DNA of 64,000 bases from Pelorhabdus rhamnosifermentans (GTDB lineage Bacteria; Bacillota; Negativicutes; UMGS1260), in assembly GCF_018835585.1 (NCBI RefSeq), contig NZ_JAHGVE010000003.1, forward strand, positions 124,001 through 188,000, read 5' to 3'. Below, in pieces: positions 26,234-34,607 of this stretch. The notes beneath the pieces are model-generated. The model ran no database searches and had not been told where the DNA came from. It worked only from the letters and a program-made list of their open reading frames with translations. A program made the translations under genes and the position numbers. Position 1 is the first letter of the stretch. Each line of letters begins with the position of its first letter.

Positions 26234-27035
26234 GGTAGAAGATTTGAAGTTTGCTTATGGTAAAAGTGAAGTGTTGGTTTTAAAGGGAATTTCCCTGGAA
26301 ATCAATCAAGGGGATTTCATCGCTATTTTAGGGCAAAATGGATCAGGGAAAAGCACCTTAGTTAGGCATTTCAATGGCTTATTACAACCAACTAGCGGCA
26401 GAGTTCTGATCAAAGGAATGAATACAAGATCTACACCGGTTTCCAAATTGGCGGCTACCGTCGGCTATGTGTTTCAAAATCCGGATCATCAGATATTTTG
26501 TGCTTCTGTTTGGGAAGAAATTACTTTTGGACCGAAAAATTTAGGTCTACCTAAAGATACAATTGAAGCAAATGCGAAAGAAGCAATAAAAATCATGGAA
26601 CTTGAAGGCAAGGAGCAGCGTCATCCGCATAGTTTAAGCCGCGGAGAGCGGCAAAGGCTGGCGATTGCCACCGTTCTGGCCATCAAGCCCGATGTGATTA
26701 TTTTAGATGAGCCCACAGGCGGGCAAGATAAGTCGCGTACGGAAAAACTTATGAAGTTGCTTCAGGAGCTTAATGCTAAAGGGCATACGATTATTATCAT
26801 TACCCATGATATTGAGTTAGCGGCAGAATATGCAAAACGTATTTTGGTTACTTTTGATGGGACTCTTTTATTGGATGGCGATCCTCGGGCTGTTTTTTTG
26901 GAAAAAGAAAAATTACATCAAACGTTTTTGAAGGTGCCGGATATTTTTGCCTTTTCTTTTGGGCTTGGAATGGCACGTCCCGCCTTATCTCCCGAGGAAT
27001 TTGTCGAAGAGTTTAAAAGGTCTACAGGAGCATGA
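26208..27035 (+). CDS. ecfA: ECF transporter ATPase A', canonical P-loop
   Basis: 275 residues. Walker A G42-QNGSGK48-ST, Q90, Walker B VIILDEP (D167, E168) and switch H200 (IIITHDIEL) are all intact. The signature reads L143-S-R-G-E147 rather than LSGGQ. As the signature of one ABC subunit completes the site of the other, this variant falls in the same composite site as the defective Walker A of the partner. ATG 26208 has AGGAG 9 bases upstream. Confidence 0.92.
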   Translation: MEKLLPIIKVEDLKFAYGKSEVLVLKGISLEINQGDFIAILGQNGSGKSTLVRHFNGLLQPTSGRVLIKGMNTRSTPVSKLAATVGYVFQNPDHQIFCASVWEEITFGPKNLGLPKDTIEANAKEAIKIMELEGKEQRHPHSLSRGERQRLAIATVLAIKPDVIILDEPTGGQDKSRTEKLMKLLQELNAKGHTIIIITHDIELAAEYAKRILVTFDGTLLLDGDPRAVFLEKEKLHQTFLKVPDIFAFSFGLGMARPALSPEEFVEEFKRSTGA

Positions 27036-27066
27036 AAACACAAAATCAGGTTGATAGGAGAAGAAG

Positions 27067-28314
27067 ATGACTGAAATTGACATCAACTTAGTACAAGCCC
27101 ATATTGAAAAATTAGATATGATTGGTAAAATGGGTAATGGCGGCACAAGTCGATTATCCTACTCAAAAGCTTGGCGGCAGGGCCAAGCTTTTGTTACAAT
27201 GCTTATGGAGACATGTGGGATGACAGTGGAGCGTGATGCAATAGGAAATTTAATTGGAACGTATTTAGGTACTGAACCCAATTTTCCCTATCTTATGGTT
27301 GGCTCTCATTTAGATACTGTTCCAGAAGGTGGCAGCCTGGATGGGGCTTTAGGTGTGCTAACAGCTATTGAGTGCATACGCACTTGGCAGATCGCTGGAT
27401 ATCGACCGCTGAGAACGGTAAAAATTATTGCGACCGTTGAAGAGGAAGGAACTTTATTTGGTTTGGGCTGTATGGGAACAAGATTTATTGTTGGCGAGAT
27501 GACCATGGAAAAGTTTGCTGCGCTACATGATAAACAAGGTAAGACCTTAGCCGAGTATTTTGCCGATAATGGCATGAACTATGAAGCATTAGCCTATAGT
27601 AGCATTGTTCCTGATGAGGTATTTGCTTTTTTAGAGCTTCATATTGAACAAGGACAGGAACTGGATTTATCGGGAGAGCCTTGTGCGATTGTTACCGACA
27701 TTGTTGGAATTGACCGTCATTGGATTACGATACAAGGACATGCCAATCATGCCGGTACTACCCGCATGGATCGAAGAAGAGATGCTTTGGTGGCAGCTTC
27801 TATGGTGGTTCAGGAAGTTTATAAGGCGGCTTGTTCCTCTCAGGGGTTGTATGTGGCAACGGTAGGTGCGTTTAAAGTTACGCCGGGGGCTACCAATGTG
27901 ATTCCGGGGAAAGTAGAATTTACGATTGAGACCAGAGCGGCTCATGATGAGACGATGGAAAACGTTCATTTGGAAATCTTAAAACTGTTACGGCAAGTGG
28001 AAGAAAAATATAATGTAAAAGCAATGGTCAATGAGAGAAGATTTGCTCCTGCTGTACACTTCGGTACGACAATCTCTGAGGAGTTAAGTAAGGCAGCCAT
28101 GGATGTAAAGCAGAAAGTGAAAAAAATGCCAAGTTGGGCAGGGCATGATTCCAAAATTATGGCCAGGATTACTCAGTGCGGTATGATCTTTGTTACGAGT
28201 TTGAACGGGATTAGTCATTCACCGGAAGAGGCTACACGCTGGGCCGATGTCGAGAAAGGGCTGAAAATTCTTAATCAGGCGATGAAGCGTATTGCTTCGA
28301 TACCACAATGTTAA
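27067..28314 (+). CDS. M20-family N-carbamoyl/allantoate-type amidohydrolase (AllC/HyuC-like)
   Basis: 415 residues. Dinuclear metal ligands lie in VGSHLDTVPEGG, SLDGALGV and VEEEGTLFG. LELHIEQGQELD and the dimer-bridging GHANHAGTTRMDRRRD are signatures of the allantoate amidohydrolase / N-carbamoyl-L-amino-acid hydrolase / beta-ureidopropionase group. These release CO2 and ammonia, or an amino acid, from ureido compounds. This is the second hydrolytic step expected after the cyclic amidohydrolase. AGGAGAAG precedes ATG 27067. Confidence 0.9.
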   Translation: MTEIDINLVQAHIEKLDMIGKMGNGGTSRLSYSKAWRQGQAFVTMLMETCGMTVERDAIGNLIGTYLGTEPNFPYLMVGSHLDTVPEGGSLDGALGVLTAIECIRTWQIAGYRPLRTVKIIATVEEEGTLFGLGCMGTRFIVGEMTMEKFAALHDKQGKTLAEYFADNGMNYEALAYSSIVPDEVFAFLELHIEQGQELDLSGEPCAIVTDIVGIDRHWITIQGHANHAGTTRMDRRRDALVAASMVVQEVYKAACSSQGLYVATVGAFKVTPGATNVIPGKVEFTIETRAAHDETMENVHLEILKLLRQVEEKYNVKAMVNERRFAPAVHFGTTISEELSKAAMDVKQKVKKMPSWAGHDSKIMARITQCGMIFVTSLNGISHSPEEATRWADVEKGLKILNQAMKRIASIPQC

Positions 28315-28335
28315 AAAATAAGGGGAGGGTTACTT

Positions 28336-29265
28336 GTGAATTGTATTTTTCTTGATTCCATTACACAGGAAATGAAACATTTCTTGTGCTTGGAGGCACC
28401 AAAGGAAATCGAATTAATCTTTTTTGATGAACTGGGGGAAGTTGAGAAGGCAGAGAAATTAGCGAAAGCAGAATCAATTCTTACCGCTACCTATATCATT
28501 AATGATGAATTTATGAGTCGGGCTCCTAAATTGAAAATTATTCAGAAAATGGGTGTGGGAACAGATAACATTGATTCTATTGCTGCTGCAAAACGAGGAA
28601 TTCTTGTTCGCAATGTGCCCGGTGGGAATGCCAATGGCGTCGCCGAATTGACAATTGGTTTAATTCTAGATGTTTATCGTAAAATTAGCATTTTAAATCA
28701 AGAAATAAAATCTGGGACTTGGTCCATGTGGACGTATCGTTCTTGTTCTTATGAGATCAAAGGAAAGGTTCATGGAATTGTAGGCTTGGGTCATATTGGA
28801 AAAAGTGTAGCTCAATTATCTAAAGCTTTTGGGACTTCGCTTTTGTACTATAGTCACAAGAGAGCAACGTCGGAAATTGAAGCAGAATACGATGTAACTT
28901 ATGCGGGACTTGAAGAATTATTGAGAAAATCAGATATTGTCAGCATTCATGTTCCCTTGACGAATGAAACCAGAAATTTGATTGCAGTGAAACAAATAGG
29001 GCTTATGAAACAAAATGCTATTTTAATTAACGTTGGCCGGGGAAATGTAGTAAATGAAAAAGATTTATATGATGCTTTGGCGGCGGGAAAAATATCAGGT
29101 GCAGGGATAGATGTGTGGGCCAATGAACCGGTCGAACCGGATAATCCACTGCTTACTTTAGACAATGTCGTAGCGACTCCTCATGTTGGTGGTGGAACGG
29201 TCGACGCGGCGATCAATATATTTAGAGTATCTTTTCAAAATATTTATCAGGCTCTGAGCCGTTAG
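28336..29265 (+). CDS. D-2-hydroxyacid dehydrogenase
   Basis: 309 residues. The NAD site is GIVGLGHIGKSVAQL. The catalytic Arg lies in INVGRGNVVNE, the Glu in ANEPVEPDNPL and the His in TPHVGGGT. The family reduces 2-oxo acids (glyoxylate, hydroxypyruvate, phosphohydroxypyruvate) to D-2-hydroxy acids. It is the last gene of the operon and could reduce the 2-oxo acid made by the aminotransferase, regenerating NAD+. Start GTG 28336 after GGGGAGGG. Confidence 0.9.
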   Translation: MNCIFLDSITQEMKHFLCLEAPKEIELIFFDELGEVEKAEKLAKAESILTATYIINDEFMSRAPKLKIIQKMGVGTDNIDSIAAAKRGILVRNVPGGNANGVAELTIGLILDVYRKISILNQEIKSGTWSMWTYRSCSYEIKGKVHGIVGLGHIGKSVAQLSKAFGTSLLYYSHKRATSEIEAEYDVTYAGLEELLRKSDIVSIHVPLTNETRNLIAVKQIGLMKQNAILINVGRGNVVNEKDLYDALAAGKISGAGIDVWANEPVEPDNPLLTLDNVVATPHVGGGTVDAAINIFRVSFQNIYQALSR

Positions 29266-29919
29266 GTTAGAGCACTACAACCAAACGCCAAAAACGGCTA
29301 CTCACTTGATAAAAAGACGTCATATTCCCTTGTAGCCATTAATATATTTTCCGCAAACCAATAATTCCATAATCTTCAATGCATGTCTCCAGGTAGGAAT
29401 ATTGTGCTTTTTAGGAGCACTTTTTGTATTGATATGTCGAATTAAAATGAGAACTGCGCAATCATAAAAATCTATGATTGCGCAGTTCTTTGCATTAATG
29501 TATAATAGAATTAATTTATTACAAAGGGAGTTTTTGGATGTTTGCTTGTACCTTACAATAACCAATTATATATTGGTTCGCGCTTTGCGCGGATATGAAG
29601 AAGTAGTAATTGATAAAACCTTCAAAAATTGAAAGGCTTATTTGATTTATGCTTCTTTAGGTACAGCTAGGGCATTTGATTTTCTTATATATCATATGAG
29701 TTGCTTGAAGGCCGTGCATTTTGTACGGCTTTTTCATGCTCATTTTACTTTAACATTTGCCGTAAGCGGATTGCTGTCCGTTTTGCGGCTTTTATTTTTG
29801 TTATGTTGAAGTAAGATATTCTATTGGAATTTCTAAATTTATAATGCATTCTCCAGAGTTTCGATGAAATTTAAAGCGTTGCCAATGATGTAAGTAATAT
29901 TATTTGAGAGGTGTTTAAA
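29266..29919. other. Gene-free stretch with several hairpin terminators
   Basis: No convincing gene is present. GTGCT/AGCAC with a T-run occurs at 29404-29425, a 16-base perfect hairpin at 29451-29488, GCCGTGC/GTACGGC plus T-run at 29711-29734, and GCCG...CGGC plus TTTTATTTTT near 29759-29805. Such a pile-up of rho-independent stops suggests several former gene ends. A minus-strand frame at 29320-29400 (IPTWRHALKIMELLVCGKY) may be debris; I do not recognise it. Confidence 0.6.
29451..29490. terminator. Perfect hairpin terminator
   Basis: GAACTGCGCAATCATA and its exact complement (29473-29488) enclose a 6-base loop. It is symmetrical and could work in both directions, though the T-run is short. 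Confidence 0.65.
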
Positions 29920-30495
29920 TTGACAAAAGAAACTAACGAAAGAATATTTCCCATTATAACAACGGCGCAATTGGTCTGTCGCCAGATAACAGCCAATGAT
30001 GCTGCAATACTGCATCAATATTGGTCTGATCCGGCTGTTACGGAGTATTTTTCTCTTGAGTCATTTCAGAGTATAGAAGAAACCCTAGATATGATTGTTC
30101 TTTTAAATAGTTTGCCGGAAAAAAATGAAGGAATCAGATGGGCGATTACTAGAAAGGCAGACAACAAGGTGCTTGGCACATGTGGGTTTCATAATGTTAA
30201 ACAAGAACATTTTCGGGCCGAAATAGGATATGAACTTGGCAAAGAATATTGGTGTCAGGGATTCATGACAGAAGCATTAATAGCCATCCTTACTTATGGG
30301 TTTAACTATATGGATTTTAACCGAGTTGAGGCTTTTGTCAATTATGGAAATATCCGATCAACAGGAATTCTTGAAAAGTTAGGATTCAAGCTAGACGGAA
30401 TCCTTAGAGAGTATGAATATAACCGAGGAAAATTTGTAAACCAGTATTGTTACTCTCTGTTGAAATCTGATTGCGAGTTTATGAATGTTGTATGA
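29920..30495 (+). CDS. GNAT N-acetyltransferase, RimJ/RimL type
   Basis: 191 residues. LVCRQITANDAAILHQYWSDPAVTEYFSLESF opens a RimJ/RimL-like GNAT fold, in line with LGTCGFHN, EIGYELGKEYWCQGFMTEAL (acetyl-CoA loop) and STGILEKLGFKLDGILREYEY. These acetylate N-termini or small amines; the substrate is unknown. TTG 29920 lies 6 bases after GAGAGGTG, better than GTG 29911, which is inside the site. Confidence 0.87.
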   Translation: MTKETNERIFPIITTAQLVCRQITANDAAILHQYWSDPAVTEYFSLESFQSIEETLDMIVLLNSLPEKNEGIRWAITRKADNKVLGTCGFHNVKQEHFRAEIGYELGKEYWCQGFMTEALIAILTYGFNYMDFNRVEAFVNYGNIRSTGILEKLGFKLDGILREYEYNRGKFVNQYCYSLLKSDCEFMNVV

Positions 30496-30508
30496 GGAGG
30501 AAGCTTGT

Positions 30509-30727
30509 ATGGGAGGTGTGCGAGTAAATTCCCAATACAAAGACTTATACAAGAGCGTAACAGAAAATGGTGAGTTAACCGCAGAAATTTCCAGTAGATT
30601 ATGTTTTGATGTGAAAACTTTATCGAATTATCCTGCAGTTGGTGACTTCGTTATGCTTGACCGAAATAATGATACTAGTGGAAATGTAATTATTCACCAT
30701 GTCCTGACTCCTTGTAGCCCTAGTTAA
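30509..30727 (+). pseudogene. rsgA: N-terminal fragment of RsgA-type ribosome biogenesis GTPase
   Basis: 72 residues match the start of the RsgA OB-fold: VNSQYKDLYKSVTENGELTA, then FDVKTLSNYPAVGDFVMLDR. It stops after HHVLTPCSPS, where the protein should continue with the GTPase domain. GAGGAGGAAG precedes ATG 30509, so a truncated peptide may still be made. Clear gene remnant. Confidence 0.8.
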
Positions 30728-30849
30728 TGATAAAATTGTTTACTTCTCTTGGACTTGCTCCGAATTCTGTTTTGCCTGAAATGCAGGGGAAAGGGGTTGG
30801 AAGAACAAGGAATAATTTTGCTATGTCGAGAATGATATATCTAAGTTAG
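30727..30849 (+). pseudogene. GNAT acetyltransferase fragment
   Basis: A 40-codon frame contains LGLAPNSVLPEMQGKGVGR, the typical core and acetyl-CoA loop of a GNAT protein, with nothing of the domain before or after it. Joined directly to the RsgA fragment, it marks a deletion scar. Confidence 0.55.
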
Positions 30850-30869
30850 TTTATTTAGGAGGAAGATGG

Positions 30870-31607
30870 GTGCTTAGTGATAGGGAAAAAGTAGAGTATG
30901 ATATACTCAGAATAATAAGAGATGCTGCAGGACAGCCCATGGGCTGTGGCTCCATTGCAATCAAATTACAGGCAGTAGGTTATTCTTTCAGTGAAGCTAC
31001 AGTCGGCAGGATCTTGCGGGATCTTGATTTCGCTGGTTTTACCCAAAAAGCAGGTTTCCGTGGACGGAATTTATCGAATATAGGGATAGACAGATTGGCT
31101 GAACTTAAAGAGAGGGAGCGCCAGTTTAAATTTGGCGAAGAACTGCTGGCTGCAGTTCAAGGCCATAGCAAGGAAGAATTATTGGAAGTGTTGATTGCGC
31201 GAAGAGCAATCGAAAGTGAACTTGCTTATCTTGCTGCCAAGAATGCCAAGCCGGATGAAGTGTGTAAGCTGAAAGCAGTATTGGCTCGGCAGTTTTCAAT
31301 GTTGAAAAACGGCAATAGTGCGGCGGCTGAGGATGTTAATTTTCATAACCAGATTACAAATATGGCGCGCAATCGTGTACTTGCAGCTGCTGTAGCTCTG
31401 ATTAGGCAGGATACCATGTTACCGCCAGTGATGGAGCAAATTAAGCGCCAGGTTCATAGTTTGCTGCATGTTACTGACCATCAGAAGATTGTCGAAAATA
31501 TAGCAAGTGGTAACGGAGAGGGCGCCAGAGCAGCCGTGGTGGAAAATATTAATAATCTCATTGCCGATGTGGAGAAGTATTGGGAGACCATCGATCAATT
31601 AAATTAA
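30870..31607 (+). CDS. FCD-domain regulator with NrpR-like winged helix
   Basis: 245 residues. Residues 1-75 resemble the winged helix seen in NrpR-type proteins (KVEYDILRIIRD, YSFSEATVGRILRDLDFAGF, then GRNLSNIGIDRL). Residues 95-235 form a FadR C-terminal (FCD) ligand domain (LIARRAIESELAYLAA, DVNFHNQITNMARNRVL, DHQKIVENIASGNGEGA) with the His/Asp metal-ligand pattern. This is not the usual GntR N-terminus. GTG 30870 follows AGGAGG at 30858-30863. No obvious target is adjacent. Confidence 0.78.
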   Translation: MLSDREKVEYDILRIIRDAAGQPMGCGSIAIKLQAVGYSFSEATVGRILRDLDFAGFTQKAGFRGRNLSNIGIDRLAELKERERQFKFGEELLAAVQGHSKEELLEVLIARRAIESELAYLAAKNAKPDEVCKLKAVLARQFSMLKNGNSAAAEDVNFHNQITNMARNRVLAAAVALIRQDTMLPPVMEQIKRQVHSLLHVTDHQKIVENIASGNGEGARAAVVENINNLIADVEKYWETIDQLN

Positions 31608-31722
31608 GAGGTACTGTCTGATTTTTTGAGTAAGCTTTTATTTTGTTCTCAATAAATTTGTTCGTGTATGACAGGATGTGGCAATAGCGTCTGAAATAAA
31701 GGTTTGTGGTATGTGATAAAAG

Positions 31723-31747
31723 GGGACCCTGCGAATCGCAGGGTCCC
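31723..31747 (+). terminator. GC-rich hairpin, probable terminator
   Basis: GGGACCCTGC (31723-31732) pairs perfectly with GCAGGGTCCC (31738-31747). The T-run is poor (TTATCC), so termination may be weak. Nothing else was recognised between 31608 and 31924 apart from the AAGGAGG site of the next gene. Confidence 0.6.
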
Positions 31748-31924
31748 TTATCCACTACTACAGATATGCTTATGGTGTGATATGAGTAGAAAGAAGAATA
31801 ATTGGTTATTGATGACTAAAACTAATATAGACTAAATTTGATTCATAATTATAGGGGGCAAGAAATTAACCAGTGCAAAGTAGGGGACAATTTGGTTTAA
31901 ATTATTTAGGGAAAGGAGGCTATT

Positions 31925-32764
31925 ATGGCGTATAAACTAGTTTGTATTGATGTTGATGGGACTCTTTTGAATAATAAGCATAAAATTACAAAAAGAACGA
32001 AAGAAATACTATTGAAGGCCCATAAGCTGGGTATTCATATTGTGATAAGTACTGGACGAATATATACGGATGCCGAATATTATTCGGATCTTATTGGTGT
32101 GAAGTCCCCAGTGATAGCATCAAATGGAGCCTTCATAAAAGAAAGAAATAATAATGAAGTTATTTACAAGGATGTTCTTGGCGAAAGCTTATCCCTAGAA
32201 CTGCTGAAAATATTTCATAAGCATCGCATAAATCCTTATTTTTGTACTCCATATAAGTTTTATTATGGAAATATCATGTTTAAGCTTTTTAATGTTGCAA
32301 CTAAAATATTAGGCGGGAGAAGCAATAAAATAGATATCGAGTACGTTTATTCTTGGAAACGCTGGCAAAAAGTATTGTATAAAGAAAAGGATAATATCGT
32401 AAAATGCGAGATTATTTATAGAAATCCATCTTTAATTAATGAATTGCGAAAGGAACTAAAGAATATAAAAGAGTTAGAAATCGTCGATTCTTCAAAATAT
32501 AATATTGAAATTACCCGCAAGGGAATTTCCAAAGGAAAAGCAGTAGCAATGCTGGCGTCATTTTACAATCTGAAGCGTGAAGAAATTATAAGCATAGGCG
32601 ATAGTGAAAATGATTTATCGATGATAGAATACGCCGGTATGGGCATTGCTATGGGAAATGCTTTAGATAGCGTAAAACGAAAAGCCGATTATATAACAAA
32701 TTCTAATGACAATGATGGAGTAGCCAACGCCATAAATAGGTTTGTTTTAGAAAATAAATTTTAA
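31925..32764 (+). CDS. Cof-type HAD-IIB phosphatase
   Basis: 279 residues. Motif I is CIDVDGTLLN, motif II STGR, and motifs III/IV are GISKGKAVAM and SIGDSENDLSMIEYAGMGIAMGNA. It acts as a soluble Mg-dependent phosphatase on sugar phosphates or cofactors such as FMN or PLP; the actual substrate is not known. AAAGGAGG at 31913-31920 supports ATG 31925. Convergent with the amine oxidase gene, with a 4-base overlap of the 3' ends. Confidence 0.92.
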   Translation: MAYKLVCIDVDGTLLNNKHKITKRTKEILLKAHKLGIHIVISTGRIYTDAEYYSDLIGVKSPVIASNGAFIKERNNNEVIYKDVLGESLSLELLKIFHKHRINPYFCTPYKFYYGNIMFKLFNVATKILGGRSNKIDIEYVYSWKRWQKVLYKEKDNIVKCEIIYRNPSLINELRKELKNIKELEIVDSSKYNIEITRKGISKGKAVAMLASFYNLKREEIISIGDSENDLSMIEYAGMGIAMGNALDSVKRKADYITNSNDNDGVANAINRFVLENKF

Positions 32765-34509
32765 AAAATCGTATTACCTCTACAAGAATAAGCTAGAGCA
32801 TTTGCCGCTTTTATTCCACTGCTTAATGCTCCTTGCATCCAATGCGGTTGAGTTGAAATGTGTTCACCGGCAAAAAATAATCTGTTATTATATTCCGGCT
32901 GTGCCATCGCGTATAAGAATAGGCTTTTTTGCTGGGGCTGCATAGCGGCAAATGCCCCATAAAAAGGTTCTTCACGATTCCACTGAACGGTTTTGAAATC
33001 TTCAACTACTGAATCGAGGTATCCTTCTGTAAGGCCATGAACGGCCTCTACTTGCCGTTTAATTTCTGCAAAACGCAAAGTATCACTTAGATTTCCTAAT
33101 CGTACTGCATCCAAACTCAAATTATATGAAGCCAGCAGCACGCCGGGATCTTCCGGTGAGCACATGGGCTTAATAGTCCATGTGTCAAAAGGAGATTCTT
33201 GCTGATATACCCGGTCTTTTCTGTAATCTTTTAAAATGCATTCAGCATGATCCGAAGGATACCAGATCATTGAAATAGGCAAATCAGTATAAGAACCACC
33301 GCCAACGATTTGTGTATTGGGACCGCCTGTTTCCCAAAAACGTCTATTACATAAGAAAAGAGTTTTCTGTGCGACTTTATAGTTCACTTCTCGTATCGCT
33401 TGCATCTTTTTATCGCTAAGTAGTGGGTTGATTTCTACTGTACGCAGACTGGAAAATGGGATGGCGCAGATTACATAATCAAAGTGATCATAAGCTATAT
33501 TCAGATGCCTGTTCATGTGTTTTACTATCACTTGGTTATTTGATCTAGACAGATATATTCCGTTAACGCGATTTCCCCTTTTCCATGTTATTTTTCCAAG
33601 CTTATTGTTGGGAATATCCTGGTATTCGTGGGGAGCCACAGAAATCAATGACTTATAAAAGGCCAAGGGAAGATTTGCAGATCCGCCTATAATTTCATAT
33701 AGAAATGAAAAAATCAAGGGATAGTACTCAGCCAATACTTCGGTATCGCTATCATAATAAGCGGTGCCAGTAAGAGGGGCAATACTTGCGCTGAGGGATA
33801 TAGCTGGCTGGCTCAGAGGCACACACTCCAATTGCTGGCGAAAATTGATGCTGTTCCAGTATTGTATCTGAGGATGGTAATAAGGTTTAATCTCTAAAAG
33901 TTCTTTTCGCACGGCTGGTGCCATCTGATACAAGGGAGCACTTAGAAAATCGAATAGTTCGTCCCAGGGAGTATCTTTTTCCCATGACCGCAAATTGAAT
34001 TCAGGATAAATTTTTTTCATAATATCTTTATTTCGATTGCGAGTACGCACATTTCTCACAAATATAAAGGAATTTCCGTTCTTCTGTACGAAAGGGCGAG
34101 TATTCAATTTAAATATGTCTATATAGTGCCAGACTGTATTATGGCAAACAGGTATACGCATGGGACCAAACTCGCCATAAAGTTTTTTCAGCTTGTCAAA
34201 GTGATAGGTATAGACCCTGCCGCCGATTCGCTCTTCTAATGCTTCTAATATTGTTATATCACAGCCGAGTTTGCGTAATTCAAAGGCTGATGCCAGACCT
34301 GCTAATCCACCACCAATAATTCCCACCTTAACTCCCGCAAATGATCCAGGAGGTGTAATGGTTGTAATATCCACCGGAGGCTCCAGTAGTTTTTTTATGT
34401 TACCAAAATCTTCTGGACGGTTTACATTGTTTAAAGCATATTGCAGGATTTCGTTTCGTTGCAAGGAAGAAGGATTATTAGGTTGCAAAGGGTGTGAGTA
34501 TAATGGCAT
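32761..34509 (-). CDS. FAD-dependent flavin monoamine oxidase-family protein
   Basis: About 582 residues. The FAD-binding GxGxxG is in KVGIIGGGLAGLASAFEL, followed by ILEALEERIGGRVYT. The C-terminal RLFFAGEHISTQPHWMQGAL is the second flavin signature of the amine oxidase family. Size and the GEFGPMRIP segment recall bacterial L-amino-acid/tryptophan oxidases. ATG 34509 lies 9 bases after AAGGAGG; TTG 34518 lies almost on the site. An oxygen-dependent enzyme in an apparent anaerobe may use another acceptor. The M20 peptidase gene lies 100 bases upstream on the same strand and might be related. Confidence 0.86.
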   Translation of the reverse strand: MPLYSHPLQPNNPSSLQRNEILQYALNNVNRPEDFGNIKKLLEPPVDITTITPPGSFAGVKVGIIGGGLAGLASAFELRKLGCDITILEALEERIGGRVYTYHFDKLKKLYGEFGPMRIPVCHNTVWHYIDIFKLNTRPFVQKNGNSFIFVRNVRTRNRNKDIMKKIYPEFNLRSWEKDTPWDELFDFLSAPLYQMAPAVRKELLEIKPYYHPQIQYWNSINFRQQLECVPLSQPAISLSASIAPLTGTAYYDSDTEVLAEYYPLIFSFLYEIIGGSANLPLAFYKSLISVAPHEYQDIPNNKLGKITWKRGNRVNGIYLSRSNNQVIVKHMNRHLNIAYDHFDYVICAIPFSSLRTVEINPLLSDKKMQAIREVNYKVAQKTLFLCNRRFWETGGPNTQIVGGGSYTDLPISMIWYPSDHAECILKDYRKDRVYQQESPFDTWTIKPMCSPEDPGVLLASYNLSLDAVRLGNLSDTLRFAEIKRQVEAVHGLTEGYLDSVVEDFKTVQWNREEPFYGAFAAMQPQQKSLFLYAMAQPEYNNRLFFAGEHISTQPHWMQGALSSGIKAANALAYSCRGNTIF

Positions 34510-34607
34510 CAAATTCAACCTCCTTTGAAACAGAATAATCTTAAAAAAATATTCTTGGATAATTATATTAAAGTTCTTAGTAAATATGAGCCAAAAGCAT
34601 TAATAAT

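Noticed and set aside
20360-29265. Classical allantoin degradation operon
   Set aside because: Allantoinase-like and allantoate-like hydrolases are present, but ureidoglycolate enzymes and a purine permease are not. A general cyclic-ureide route explains the aminotransferase and hydroxyacid dehydrogenase better.
29320-29565. 81-codon minus-strand frame
   Set aside because: It runs across a perfect terminator hairpin and has no ribosome binding site; at most its last third is gene debris.
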